A stretch of DNA of 43,279 bases from an uncultured Spirochaetales bacterium (GCA_944390045.1 CALXOO010000019.1:1-43279); one strand, 5' to 3'. Positions 32,650 to 41,005 are shown, numbered from the stretch's first letter. Numbers and translations are program-made. The notes: a model not told the origin generated them from the letters alone.

Positions 32650-33672
32650 ATGAAAGTCGCCTTGACAGGAGGAGGTACTCTGGGCCATGTCATCCCGGCA
32701 CTCAGCGTCTGGGATGAGATAGTCAGGATATGTCCGGACGCAACCGCCTTCTATATCGGAAGCACCAGGGAGCGCGACCGGCTGACTGTGGAGAAGGCCG
32801 GTCTGGTCTATCATGCGGTGAGCACGGGCAAACTGCGGCGCTATTTCTCACCTGAGAACCTTGCCGATGTCTTCAGGACCGCAGCAGGTTTTTTTCAGGC
32901 GAGGTCTGTACTCGCAAGGGAAAAGCCTGATGTCCTCTTCTCGAAGGGCGGTTATGTCTCTGTCCCTGTCGTTCTTGCCGCGGCCAGTCTTGGCATCAGG
33001 ATTGTGACACACGAGTCGGACAGCTCGCTGGGGCTTGCCAACAGGATCAACAGCCGCTTTGCCAGCAGAGTGTGTCTTGGCCTCGCGGCCGCATCTGAAG
33101 GCGGCAGGTTCATCCATACGGGCAACCCGGTCAGGCAGGATGTGGTTATGACCGCGGGAACTGCAGCGCAGGAGGACGACCTGATACTCGTGCTGGGAGG
33201 CAGTCAGGGGGCAAAAGAAGTGAACGAGCTTGTCTATGCATCGCTTGACAGACTTCTCGAGCATCACAGAGTCTATCATCAGTGCGGCTCCGGCGGAGAC
33301 TTCTCGATAAGGCGTGACGGCTATACCCAGACAGAGTTCATCGGTGAGGACCTGCCTGTCCTGATGGCCCGGGCCGCGCTTGTCGTGAGCAGGGCGGGGG
33401 CCGGCACGCTGAGTGAGCTGGCGGCCATGGGCAGGGCCTCTGTCCTGGTACCTCTGAGGAAGGCCAGCCGCGGGGATCAGGTGGAGAATGCCGAGTTCAT
33501 GCGTTCCTGCGGTGCCGCAGTGGTCTATAATGAGGGAGATGACCTTGCCGCTCTGGTCTCGGGCGTAACTGAAAACACATGTATGCGTCTGGACATGGAG
33601 AGAAGGGCGCATGCGCTGTATGTGCCTGATGCTGCCAGACGGATAGCAAATATAGTTTTAGGGAGTGATTGA
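32650..33672 (+). CDS. murG: UDP-GlcNAc--MurNAc-pentapeptide-PP-undecaprenol transferase (MurG)
   Basis: Peripheral membrane glycosyltransferase (GT28) that converts lipid I to lipid II. G-loops: GGGTLGHVIPAL (residues 7-18; the family usually has GGTGGH, here GGTLGH), LFSKGGYVSVP, then LGGSQGAKEVN and the UDP-GlcNAc site SRAGAGTLSELAAMGR. 340 aa is slightly short but complete. First gene of a compact block with cvpA (3-nt gap), holB, a kinase, a regulator and dinG. Confidence 0.93.
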   Translation: MKVALTGGGTLGHVIPALSVWDEIVRICPDATAFYIGSTRERDRLTVEKAGLVYHAVSTGKLRRYFSPENLADVFRTAAGFFQARSVLAREKPDVLFSKGGYVSVPVVLAAASLGIRIVTHESDSSLGLANRINSRFASRVCLGLAAASEGGRFIHTGNPVRQDVVMTAGTAAQEDDLILVLGGSQGAKEVNELVYASLDRLLEHHRVYHQCGSGGDFSIRRDGYTQTEFIGEDLPVLMARAALVVSRAGAGTLSELAAMGRASVLVPLRKASRGDQVENAEFMRSCGAAVVYNEGDDLAALVSGVTENTCMRLDMERRAHALYVPDAARRIANIVLGSD

Positions 33673-33675
33673 CAG

Positions 33676-34233
33676 GTGTTCGCAATTCAAATCGGTTCAT
33701 TGACAGTGTCTGTTATAGATATCGTGATCTTCGCGGTCTGCATGATCAGCGCGGTGTTCTGCTGCATCCGCGGCTTCGTGATGGAACTGAGCAAGTGGGT
33801 CGGAATCGTGGTGGGAGTCCTGGTCGCCATAATGTTCACCGGCGCCCTGTCCCCCACAGCCGCCTCGCTGCTGCCTGAGACCTGGCCGTCCCTTGCAGCG
33901 ACGGCCATAGCCTTTGCCGTGCTGTTCCTGGCGGGCTTTCTCATCATCGTGCTGCTTGGAAGCATGCTGAGAAAGATAATCGAGACATTCAGGCTCGGTG
34001 CTCTTGACCACATCCTCGGCTTCATCTGGGGACTTGTCTTCTGCCTGTTGGTCGTCTCTGTCATTGTCTATCTCCTGGGCATGCAGAGCATTTTCGACAT
34101 GGACCCGGTCTTCGGCTCGTCAGTGATCATCACGAGAATGATCATGCCCTTCCTTCCAGAGACGATGGAGGTCATCGGGAATGTTGCGGGCCAGGGAATG
34201 AGCGTACTGCAGGGAGCTGCGAATGGCCTTTGA
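33676..34233 (+). CDS. CvpA family membrane protein
   Basis: 185-aa integral membrane protein with four hydrophobic helices. The N-terminal region SVIDIVIFAVCMISAVFCCIRGFVMELSKWVGIVVGV matches the CvpA family (colicin V production), whose members are linked to envelope homeostasis; the molecular function is not established. Start at GTG 33676 with GGGAG (33661-33665) upstream. The stop lies 11 nt inside the holB gene. Confidence 0.8.
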   Translation: MFAIQIGSLTVSVIDIVIFAVCMISAVFCCIRGFVMELSKWVGIVVGVLVAIMFTGALSPTAASLLPETWPSLAATAIAFAVLFLAGFLIIVLLGSMLRKIIETFRLGALDHILGFIWGLVFCLLVVSVIVYLLGMQSIFDMDPVFGSSVIITRMIMPFLPETMEVIGNVAGQGMSVLQGAANGL

Positions 34234-35350
34234 GCGACTTGTCAGGACCCAGCCCCAGCTTGCCGGCAGACTGGAAGGTGAACTCGGATCGGGAAAGCTT
34301 CCCCAGTCAGTCCTCTTTTACGGAGCGCCGTATTCGTCGAGGATGACCGCGGCAGTCGAGCTGGCTCTCAGCCTGACCGGAGAGAGCGGCAGGTACGTGC
34401 GCCTTGACAGCGCAAACCTCATCATCATGCCCAGCCGTGACATGCCCATCCGCATCGCCGCCATGAGACAGCTGTGCGCCAGACAGCGCAACAGGAAGAG
34501 TCTGGACAATCTTGTGCACGAGACAGGAATCCTCCTGTCCTCATATCATGACGCGCTGTACACGAACAGTGCGAAGGACGGCTTCGAGGCGGCCAGTGAG
34601 CTTGCGGAAGTCCTGTACGGGATACCACAGAGCCTGGAGGGCGGAGAGCTTGACCGTTTCCTTTCTGACTTTGACAAGGCCTATGCGAAGCTGTCTGCCA
34701 GAGGACGGCGTTCCCAGGCCTTCACGATTGACCAGATCAGGGCAATACAGAGTTTCCTCCAGACAGGCGGAGACAGGGACAAGGCCGTGATCCTTGAGAA
34801 CATAGAGGATGTGACTGTGGGTGCAATGAACTCGATCCTCAAGGTCCTTGAGGAACCGCCTTCAGGCGCGCACATCATCCTGCTGTCCCGCAATGCCAGA
34901 CGCATACTGCCCACGATACTCTCGCGTGTCAGGCAGTACGAGTTTCCTCCTGTCAGCCTTGAGCGCCAGAGTGCCCTGATCAGCGATCTCTTCTTCTCAC
35001 AGGGAAGCTCGGTTGAGGACTTCATCGTCTCGGCTGCGGGCCTGGACCTTGCCGGCCTTGAGGCCAGGGCGGATGAACTGGTGCATCAGACTCTCGTGAA
35101 GGGCCGGCTGCTGGATGATGAGACGCTCTCATCACTGGCCGCTTTCCTGGATGAGATGGGATCCTGGGATCTCTTTGTCTCGAAACTCGCCGCAATCTGT
35201 GAGGACGGTTTCCTGCACGGCGTGCTGGAGCCGCTGAGAGCGAAGAGGGCCCTGGAACTGCTTTCTGCCTGCCAGAGGGACGCCACAGTGTACGCACAGA
35301 ACAGGCGGGTCATGCTTGAGAGAATACAAAGGGGGCTTGTTGCGCTTTGA
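34223..35350 (+). CDS. holB: DNA polymerase III delta-prime subunit (HolB-like)
   Basis: Clamp-loader ATPase-fold subunit, 375 aa. The N-terminal LPQSVLFYGAP position lacks a working P-loop (PYSSRMTA), as expected for delta-prime. Downstream, RSQAFTIDQIRAIQSFL, KAVILENIEDVTVGAMNSILKVLEEPPSGAHIILLS and ILPTILSRVRQYEF are diagnostic; a helical collar domain follows. It helps load the sliding clamp onto DNA. It overlaps cvpA by 11 nt, and its stop overlaps the kinase start. Confidence 0.88.
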   Translation: MAFERLVRTQPQLAGRLEGELGSGKLPQSVLFYGAPYSSRMTAAVELALSLTGESGRYVRLDSANLIIMPSRDMPIRIAAMRQLCARQRNRKSLDNLVHETGILLSSYHDALYTNSAKDGFEAASELAEVLYGIPQSLEGGELDRFLSDFDKAYAKLSARGRRSQAFTIDQIRAIQSFLQTGGDRDKAVILENIEDVTVGAMNSILKVLEEPPSGAHIILLSRNARRILPTILSRVRQYEFPPVSLERQSALISDLFFSQGSSVEDFIVSAAGLDLAGLEARADELVHQTLVKGRLLDDETLSSLAAFLDEMGSWDLFVSKLAAICEDGFLHGVLEPLRAKRALELLSACQRDATVYAQNRRVMLERIQRGLVAL

Positions 35351-36534
35351 GTGACAGGATACTGAGAAAGGCGATTGACCGCATAGGAAGCATGCCGGCC
35401 GGAGAGATCCGGAGACTGGTCGTCCGGCAGCTTGAGAAGAGTGACATGCTTGAGCTGCTGATGGAGAATGACAGCGTGGGCCACTGTGTGCTTTCTGACG
35501 GACTCATAGTGTATGCGAATGTGCTCTTCGGAACGCTGCTGCCCACAAACAGGGTCTATCTCGGACGGAGCGAGGGACACAGCCTTGACGAGATCATCAC
35601 GGACCCTGAGGTTCTTGACCATCTCAGGAGCCTGAACGGGCAGGCTGACGACGGTGAGGAGGACTTCTACTTCCAGCAGGGCAGCGAAGTACGGATCATC
35701 AGGGTCTCAAACCGCACGATGCAGAGCGCTGGCCGGCAGCTTGTCGACATCGCCGTCCGGGATGTGACGCAGCAGGAAAGGGACAAGGCCAGGCTGAGGC
35801 GCAGCGAGTCGCTGGCCAGCATGACGACCATGGCCGCCGGAATCGCCCATGAGATCAAGAATCCCCTTGCCGCGATGCAGATTCATCTCCAGCTGCTTAA
35901 GAAGGCTTTCGCGAAGAAAGGCTCCCTCACGCTTGATGATGCACAGCGTTACATCAGTGTCCTTGACGAGGAGATAGAGCACCTGAACAAGATCGCGGTC
36001 GACTTCCTCTTCGCGGTGCGCCCAATGGATGTCAAGCTGAAAAAACAGCGTCTGGAACCGATCCTGCGCAGTCTGGAAGACTTCGTGCGGCCTGAACTCG
36101 AGGATCACGGCATCACTCTCGTCGTTGACATCGATCCCTTCCTGCCGCGCCTGATGCTTGATGAGAACTTCCTAAGACAGGCGCTGCTGAACATCGTGAA
36201 GAACGCGATGAACGCGATGACTTCCGGCGGACGCCTGACAATCAGGGCCTCGGGGCAGGGCGATTTCGTCAGGATCAGCATAACGGACACCGGCTGCGGC
36301 ATAGACCAGGAGCACCTGGGAAAGATTTTCGAACCATACTTCACGACCAAGGCAACCGGAACAGGACTCGGACTCACAGTCGTCTACAAGATCATCAAAC
36401 AGCATGACGGAGATATAAGTGTCGAGAGCACGGTGGGGCAGGGTACTGTATTCACGATAAGCCTGCCGGTACCCAGCGATGAGCGTGCCGTACTTGAGGA
36501 GGGGGGAGACGATGGCGACGATTCTGATAGTTGA
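35347..36534 (+). CDS. Sensor histidine kinase, NtrB-like
   Basis: 395-aa kinase without membrane helices, so it probably senses a cytoplasmic signal. PAS-like domain (about 38-140), HisKA with the phospho-His H168 in GIAHEIKNPLAAM, and a HATPase domain with N box NIVKNAMNAM, G1 ITDTGCGID, F/G2 FEPYFTTKATGTGLGL. It precedes and overlaps the NtrC-type regulator gene (23 nt), a cognate pair by position. The likely start is TTG 35347, which overlaps the holB stop, with AAGGGGGC about 10 nt upstream; ATG 35392 is the alternative. The signal is unknown. Confidence 0.88.
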   Translation: MSDRILRKAIDRIGSMPAGEIRRLVVRQLEKSDMLELLMENDSVGHCVLSDGLIVYANVLFGTLLPTNRVYLGRSEGHSLDEIITDPEVLDHLRSLNGQADDGEEDFYFQQGSEVRIIRVSNRTMQSAGRQLVDIAVRDVTQQERDKARLRRSESLASMTTMAAGIAHEIKNPLAAMQIHLQLLKKAFAKKGSLTLDDAQRYISVLDEEIEHLNKIAVDFLFAVRPMDVKLKKQRLEPILRSLEDFVRPELEDHGITLVVDIDPFLPRLMLDENFLRQALLNIVKNAMNAMTSGGRLTIRASGQGDFVRISITDTGCGIDQEHLGKIFEPYFTTKATGTGLGLTVVYKIIKQHDGDISVESTVGQGTVFTISLPVPSDERAVLEEGGDDGDDSDS

Positions 36535-37873
36535 TGATGAGAAGAACATCCGCAGCGGTCTTGCGATCGCCTTTGAGGATGAAGGCTATGACACGCTCGA
36601 GGCGGAAGACGGCCAGAAGGCCTGGACGCTTGTGAACAAGAGGTCAGTGGACCTCGTGATCACCGATCTGAGAATGCCTGTGATGAGCGGCTATGACCTG
36701 CTGAAGAAGATCAACGCTGCCTATCCGACGCTGCCTGTCATCGTACTGACAGGACATGGCTCGATCGAGGATGCGGTACAGGCGATGAGAGATGGCGCTG
36801 TCGACTTCTTCACGAAGCCGGTTGACCTGGACCATCTCGTACTCACTGTCGGCAAGGCCCTCTCGAACAGGCTGGTCAGCGAGCAGAACAGACAGCTCAA
36901 GGCTGAAATCGAGACTCTGAAAAAGAGGCAGGGATACCAGAAAATCATAGGCAAGAGCGCTCCGGTCGTGCGCATGATGCAGATCATAGAGCAGGTTGCG
37001 GCAAGCAAGGCTTCTGTTCTGGTGACGGGAGAAAGCGGAACCGGCAAGGAGCTTGTCGCGGATGCCCTGCACAAGCTCTCTCCCCGTTCCAGTGGCCCGC
37101 TTGTCAAGGTCAACTGCGCATCCCTTTCCCCGACACTGCTGGAAAGTGAGCTCTTCGGACATGAGAAGGGAGCCTTCACCGGAGCCGTCTCGCAGAAGAA
37201 GGGGCGCTTCGAGCTTGCTGACGGCGGCACTATATTTCTGGATGAGATCGGGGAAATAGATCTCAGCACCCAGGTCAAGATACTGCGCGTGCTGCAGGAG
37301 CGCTGCTTCGAGCGTGTCGGAGGGGAAGAGACGATCAGCGTTGACGTGCGTGTCGTCGCCGCGACCAACAGAAACCTCGAGGAGGAGATAAAAAAAGGCT
37401 CATTCAGGGAGGATCTGTATTACAGGCTCAATGTAGTGCACATAGAGGTCCCGCCACTGCGTGAGCGCCGTGAGGACATTCCGCTGCTGATCGCTGACTT
37501 CCTTGAGACATTCAACAAGGAGGACGGACGCCAGGTGGAAGGCTTCACCAGCGCGGCGAGAAAGGCCATGCTCGCTTATTCCTGGCCGGGCAATATTCGT
37601 GAGCTCAGGAATACTGTGGAAAGCTGTGTCGTCCTTTCCCGCGGCCATGAAATTGACGTGGATGACCTCCCGCCGCAGATCACGAGCCAGACAGGGGATG
37701 AAGAGATAAAGATAAAGGTAGGTACGACGCTTGATGAGGCCGAACGCATTCTCATCCTCACTACCATCGATCACTGCAAGGGTAACAAGACACGCGCCGC
37801 AGAGGTGCTGGGGATTGGACGCAAGACGCTGCACCGCAAGCTTGAGGAGTACGCGGGGGCTCAGGACGCATGA
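36512..37873 (+). CDS. NtrC-family sigma-54-dependent response regulator
   Basis: 453-aa enhancer-binding activator. Receiver domain with phospho-acceptor D52 (VITDLRMP) and K102; AAA+ domain with Walker A GESGTGKE (173-180), the sigma-54-contact loop GAFTGA (220-225), Walker B GGTIFLDEIGE; C-terminal Fis-type helix-turn-helix (NKTRAAEVLGIGRKTLHRKL). It should activate sigma-54 promoters once phosphorylated by the upstream kinase. A strong sigma-54 promoter stands before the sigma-factor gene at 41049, and that gene is a candidate target. ATG 36512 follows GAGGGGGGAG. The stop overlaps the dinG start. Treponemal AtcSR is a comparable pair, but AtcR has a LytTR domain instead of a Fis HTH. Confidence 0.92.
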   Translation: MATILIVDDEKNIRSGLAIAFEDEGYDTLEAEDGQKAWTLVNKRSVDLVITDLRMPVMSGYDLLKKINAAYPTLPVIVLTGHGSIEDAVQAMRDGAVDFFTKPVDLDHLVLTVGKALSNRLVSEQNRQLKAEIETLKKRQGYQKIIGKSAPVVRMMQIIEQVAASKASVLVTGESGTGKELVADALHKLSPRSSGPLVKVNCASLSPTLLESELFGHEKGAFTGAVSQKKGRFELADGGTIFLDEIGEIDLSTQVKILRVLQERCFERVGGEETISVDVRVVAATNRNLEEEIKKGSFREDLYYRLNVVHIEVPPLRERREDIPLLIADFLETFNKEDGRQVEGFTSAARKAMLAYSWPGNIRELRNTVESCVVLSRGHEIDVDDLPPQITSQTGDEEIKIKVGTTLDEAERILILTTIDHCKGNKTRAAEVLGIGRKTLHRKLEEYAGAQDA

Positions 37874-39984
37874 TAACTCAGGACCAGCTGGACGACATCT
37901 TCGCCCGGGGAGGACTGCTGGAGCGCAGTATCCCTCATTATGAGAAGCGTGATGAGCAGCTGATGATGGCCTCGGACTGTGCAGTCTGCTTCAACGAGGA
38001 CAGAATCGGAGTCATTGAGGCGGGCACCGGAATCGGAAAAAGCTTTGCCTATCTCGCGGTTGCCCTGCTGGAGAGCCTCTCTTCTCCACAGGGGCGGACA
38101 GTTGTCGCCACAAGCAATGTCGCACTGCAGCAGCAGCTGATCAACAAGGATCTTCCTGCACTGGAGAAGGCCATGGGCGTCGATGTTCCCTATGCCCTCC
38201 TGCTGGGGCGCGGCCGCTATGTCTGTATGTCCAAGATCCTCAATGCCGTCAATGGAGAGAGGATGCAGGCGGGACTCTTCAAGGATGATGAGAGCGATGC
38301 AGAACGGGTCTACTCCTGGTTCCGGAGCACGAAGACCGGAATTGTCGAGGAGCTGGATTACAGGCTGCTTTCAAGCTCCTTTGTCCAGGCAGTCAGAAGC
38401 GATAAGGACAGCTGCCTGAAGCAGCGCTGCCCTTATTTCCAGAAGTGCTTCTATTACCAGGCGATACAGAGGGCGAAGAAGAGCAGGCTGGTCGTGACGA
38501 ACCATGCACTGCTGTTCATCGACTCCTCCGTGAGGGCTGAGCTGGATACCGGCTTTGATGAAGACATCGTCCTGCCTCTTTTCAACCGTCTCATCATTGA
38601 CGAGTGCCACAACATCGACAAGTCCGCGACAGAGTTTTTTTCAATCGAGCTTGGGAAGGAAGAGCTCAACGATGTTTTCAGGAAGCTTTTCCAGGTCACA
38701 TATACAGTGAACGGCAGGCAGACGCTTGCCAACATCATCACCGGCTTCCGCGATGATGTGACCGTCGAGGATGCCCGGGCCTTCTATACGGACATGACCC
38801 TGTTCTGCGGTGACTGTGCCCGCTTTCTTTCCGGACTTGTCAGTGCCGCAGACAGGAGGAAATACTCGACGCAGTGCCTCATTGATGACACTGAGACTGA
38901 CTTTGACAGCGTCCAGCGTCCCCGGGCAGAGGCCCTGCTTGTCGTGCTTGACCGCATAGTCGGGATGATGGGCCACTTCCTCTCGCTTCCTGTCTCAGAG
39001 GAAATGGACATCTACAAGCGGATGGCCGGCACGCTGCTGGAGCGGCTCTCTGGCTGGCAGCACCTGCTCAGGATGTTTCTGGATCACGGCAGTCATGATG
39101 AGCTGGTCTTCTATTATAGTTATGCAAAGAACAGCAGTGACGTGACGATGGTGCTCAGTCCGATCAGCGTGGGAGCCATGCTGAGGGCGAACATTTTTGA
39201 CAAGCTTGACAGCGTCATATGCACTAGCGCGACGATAAAGGCCGGAAAGGATTTCTCATACTTCCTGCGTCAGGTAGGTCTGGAGGGCAGGGATGATCTG
39301 GTCACGGGCTTCTATGCATCTCCCTTCGACTACAGCCGCAATGCAATGCTTCTCTATCCGGCGGCGGGAGACGGGATGAAGTTCAACATCGCAGTCAGAC
39401 AGTCTTATGCAGACTATCTTGCCGACATGCTCGTCTCAGTCATTGACCGCAGTGAGGGCTCTGCACTGGTTCTCTTCACCTCAATGGAGATGCTGAACCT
39501 GGTGCATGAGAGGATAAGCGGCAGGATCAGGCAGGAGCTGCTTGTACAGAAGAAGGGAAGCAGCACTGAGCAGCTGAGAAGCCGCTTCAGGGAGGATGTC
39601 TCATCCGTCCTGCTGGGACTCAGGACTTTCTGGGAGGGCATTGACGTCCCGGGAGAGGCGCTCAAGGTGCTTGTCATCACTCAGCTTCCTTATGTCCATG
39701 TCGAGGATCCGGTCAAGCGCGCACGCTCAGTCAGGATAGCCAGGGAAGGCGGTAATCCTTTCATGCAGATTGATGTTCCGGAAATGCTCATCAGCCTCAA
39801 GCAGGGACTCGGACGCCTGATCAGGAGCGCCTCTGACCGGGGCGTCGCCATCATAGCAGACGGAAGGACTGCAAGGTACATCGAACTGATCAGGGCCTGT
39901 ATTCCGCCATACTATGTGCCGGAGTCTGAAAACCTCACTGTCGCGAGTTTTCCGGACAGGGTGGAGGACTTCCTGTATTCCTGA
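37870..39984 (+). CDS. DinG/YoaA-like ATP-dependent helicase
   Basis: Superfamily 2 XPD-type 5'-3' DNA helicase, 704 aa. Walker A in IEAGTGIGKSFAYL (about 49-62), iron-sulfur cluster cysteines in GRYVCMSK and CLKQRCPYFQKCFYY, DEAH box variant DECH in LIIDECHNID, motif V/VI at LGLRTFWEGIDVPGE and QGLGRLIRSASDRG. It would unwind structured or R-loop DNA. Start overlaps the regulator stop (ATGA). Last gene of the murG block, followed by a hairpin shared with groES. Confidence 0.9.
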   Translation: MITQDQLDDIFARGGLLERSIPHYEKRDEQLMMASDCAVCFNEDRIGVIEAGTGIGKSFAYLAVALLESLSSPQGRTVVATSNVALQQQLINKDLPALEKAMGVDVPYALLLGRGRYVCMSKILNAVNGERMQAGLFKDDESDAERVYSWFRSTKTGIVEELDYRLLSSSFVQAVRSDKDSCLKQRCPYFQKCFYYQAIQRAKKSRLVVTNHALLFIDSSVRAELDTGFDEDIVLPLFNRLIIDECHNIDKSATEFFSIELGKEELNDVFRKLFQVTYTVNGRQTLANIITGFRDDVTVEDARAFYTDMTLFCGDCARFLSGLVSAADRRKYSTQCLIDDTETDFDSVQRPRAEALLVVLDRIVGMMGHFLSLPVSEEMDIYKRMAGTLLERLSGWQHLLRMFLDHGSHDELVFYYSYAKNSSDVTMVLSPISVGAMLRANIFDKLDSVICTSATIKAGKDFSYFLRQVGLEGRDDLVTGFYASPFDYSRNAMLLYPAAGDGMKFNIAVRQSYADYLADMLVSVIDRSEGSALVLFTSMEMLNLVHERISGRIRQELLVQKKGSSTEQLRSRFREDVSSVLLGLRTFWEGIDVPGEALKVLVITQLPYVHVEDPVKRARSVRIAREGGNPFMQIDVPEMLISLKQGLGRLIRSASDRGVAIIADGRTARYIELIRACIPPYYVPESENLTVASFPDRVEDFLYS

Positions 39985-39990
39985 GACAGC

Positions 39991-40020
39991 AAAAAGGAGC
40001 GCCCCGGATGGAGCGCTCCT
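39991..40020 (-). terminator. groES terminator (bidirectional hairpin)
   Basis: AGGAGCGC (39995-40002) pairs with GCGCTCCT (40013-40020). On the minus strand it is followed by TTTTT (39995-39991), giving a proper intrinsic terminator for groES. On the plus strand only TCATTATT follows, so for dinG it is weaker. Confidence 0.8.
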
Positions 40021-40041
40021 CATTATTGTCTGCGCGTCTGC

Positions 40042-40305
40042 TTACTCGATCACTGCGAGAATGTCTGCCGCTGTGAGGATGAGGTACTCGACGCCGTCTG
40101 CCTTCACGCTTGTGCCTGCATACTTGTCATGGAGGATCTTCTGGCCGGCCTTGACCTTGATGTCCTCGCTGTCGCCTACAGCCACGACCTCAGCGATCTG
40201 AGTCTTCTCCTGGGCTGTCTGCGGAATGAAGATGCCGCTTGCGGTCTTCTCCTCTGCCTGTGCGACCTTAACAAGAACCCTGTCGTTCAAAGGAATGATT
40301 TTCAT
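40042..40305 (-). CDS. groES: Co-chaperonin GroES
   Basis: 87-aa co-chaperonin that caps GroEL. N-terminal MKIIPLNDRVLVKVAQAEEKTASGIFIP with the mobile loop, C-terminal half VKAGQKILHDKYAGTSVKADGVEYLIL. Complete. AAGGAGAG lies upstream of the start on the minus strand. groEL is not adjacent; separate groES and groEL loci are known in spirochaetes such as Borrelia. No CIRCE element is visible upstream; instead a TGCCGATCGGCA palindrome overlaps the predicted -35. Confidence 0.96.
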   Translation of the reverse strand: MKIIPLNDRVLVKVAQAEEKTASGIFIPQTAQEKTQIAEVVAVGDSEDIKVKAGQKILHDKYAGTSVKADGVEYLILTAADILAVIE

Positions 40306-40363
40306 ATGTCTTTCTCTCCTTGTATATTGATTACTCTTTCATGTGGGGCAATGCCCGTTGGAT

Positions 40364-40392
40364 AATATAGCCAAGGCGGTGCCGATCGGCAA
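40364..40392 (-). promoter_or_regulatory. groES promoter with palindrome on the -35
   Basis: Minus strand: TTGCCG (40392-40387), 17-bp spacer, TATATT (40369-40364), predicted start near 40357, and a ~50-nt leader with a GGGC/GCCC hairpin (40346-40356). The -35 lies inside TGCCGATCGGCA (40380-40391), a perfect 12-bp palindrome, an ideal repressor site. Confidence 0.55.
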
Positions 40393-40447
40393 TATGGCTG
40401 AAGTGTGAAAAAAAGTAACACTGTGCAATTTTTTTGGCCCCTTGCCC

Positions 40448-40476
40448 TTGCCGATCGGGCGTTTTGTTGTTATCTC
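40448..40476 (+). promoter_or_regulatory. Divergent promoter of the small unknown gene, same -35 element
   Basis: Plus strand: TTGCCG (40448-40453), 17-bp spacer, TATCTC (40471-40476). The -35 is followed by ATCGG exactly as in the groES promoter (TTGCCGATCGG in both). The palindrome copy here is imperfect (TGCCGATCGGGC). GCCC/GGGC around it could also form a small hairpin before GTTTTGTTGTT, so a terminator-like reading is possible. Confidence 0.4.
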
Positions 40477-40495
40477 ATGCTGTGTAAGGTGAGAC

Positions 40496-40876
40496 ATGAC
40501 AAGCATCAGGAAGATCAACAGCCTAATTCATCTCAAGGACGCACGCCGCCAGGCCATGCTCGGCCAGTGTGAGGAGTGCATAGCGTCCTATACCAAGGCC
40601 TTCTTTCTCAGATGCACGCCTGAGGATTTCATAGATATTGAGTTCTCGTCTTTCTTCAGCTATCAGTTCAGGGTTTACCTTGCAGGTAAAGGAGATCTCT
40701 CTGTCTCGCTGGAGGAGGGCGACGAGATAAGCCGCCTGATCCAGGACACTTATGAGAAGATGAAGATCAGCCTTTCAAGCTGTCCCTTCGACATCCCGGC
40801 ATCCGGTGAGTGGAATCTCTTCAAGTCTCTCCGCATCGATTTCCGGGCAAAAAAGACCCCCTTCCTCACAGCCTGA
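40496..40876 (+). CDS. Small hypothetical protein
   Basis: 126-aa soluble protein that I do not recognise. It begins MTSIRKINSLIHLKDARRQA, has a helical, slightly Cys-containing N-terminal half (GQCEECIASYTKAFFLRCTPEDF), an acidic helix (SLEEGDEISRLIQDTYEKMK) and a basic C-terminus; no membrane segment or signal peptide. AAGGTGAG lies 3-6 nt before ATG 40496, and codon use resembles its neighbours, so it is probably real. Its promoter shares an element with groES, suggesting common control, perhaps stress related (inferred). Confidence 0.65.
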   Translation: MTSIRKINSLIHLKDARRQAMLGQCEECIASYTKAFFLRCTPEDFIDIEFSSFFSYQFRVYLAGKGDLSVSLEEGDEISRLIQDTYEKMKISLSSCPFDIPASGEWNLFKSLRIDFRAKKTPFLTA

Positions 40877-40886
40877 ATGCTCTTTG

Positions 40887-40943
40887 GTGTCATTATGACA
40901 CTGTTTTTCTGTTTTTTATCCGCATTGTGTCAAAAGGAAACAC
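40887..40943. promoter_or_regulatory. Palindromes upstream of the sigma-54 promoter (candidate enhancer sites)
   Basis: GTGTCATTATGACAC (40887-40901) is a perfect 15-bp palindrome centred 113 bp upstream of the -24 GG. A second, weaker dyad GTGTC-N7-AACAC lies at 40927-40943. Distances of 100-150 bp upstream are typical for NtrC-family binding sites. The first could also form a small stem before a T-rich stretch and so act as a terminator for the upstream gene. Confidence 0.45.
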
Positions 40944-41005
40944 TTTTCCCTCTCTGATGCTCCTTAAGGCCCCTCAGTTTCCCGCAAATCCTTATTTTGA
41001 ATGAT

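Noticed and set aside
34307..34519. Various 60-90-codon frames overlapping holB and other genes
   Set aside because: Shadows in other frames of well-identified genes; none has its own ribosome site or domain.
40306..40440. CIRCE/HrcA element for groES
   Set aside because: No TTAGCACTC-N9-GAGTGCTAA or close variant is present in the upstream region.
40455..40475. Intrinsic terminator (GCCC...GGGC then GTTTTGTTGTT)
   Set aside because: The stem is only 4 bp and the same bases are better explained as a promoter -35/operator repeat; kept only as an alternative reading.
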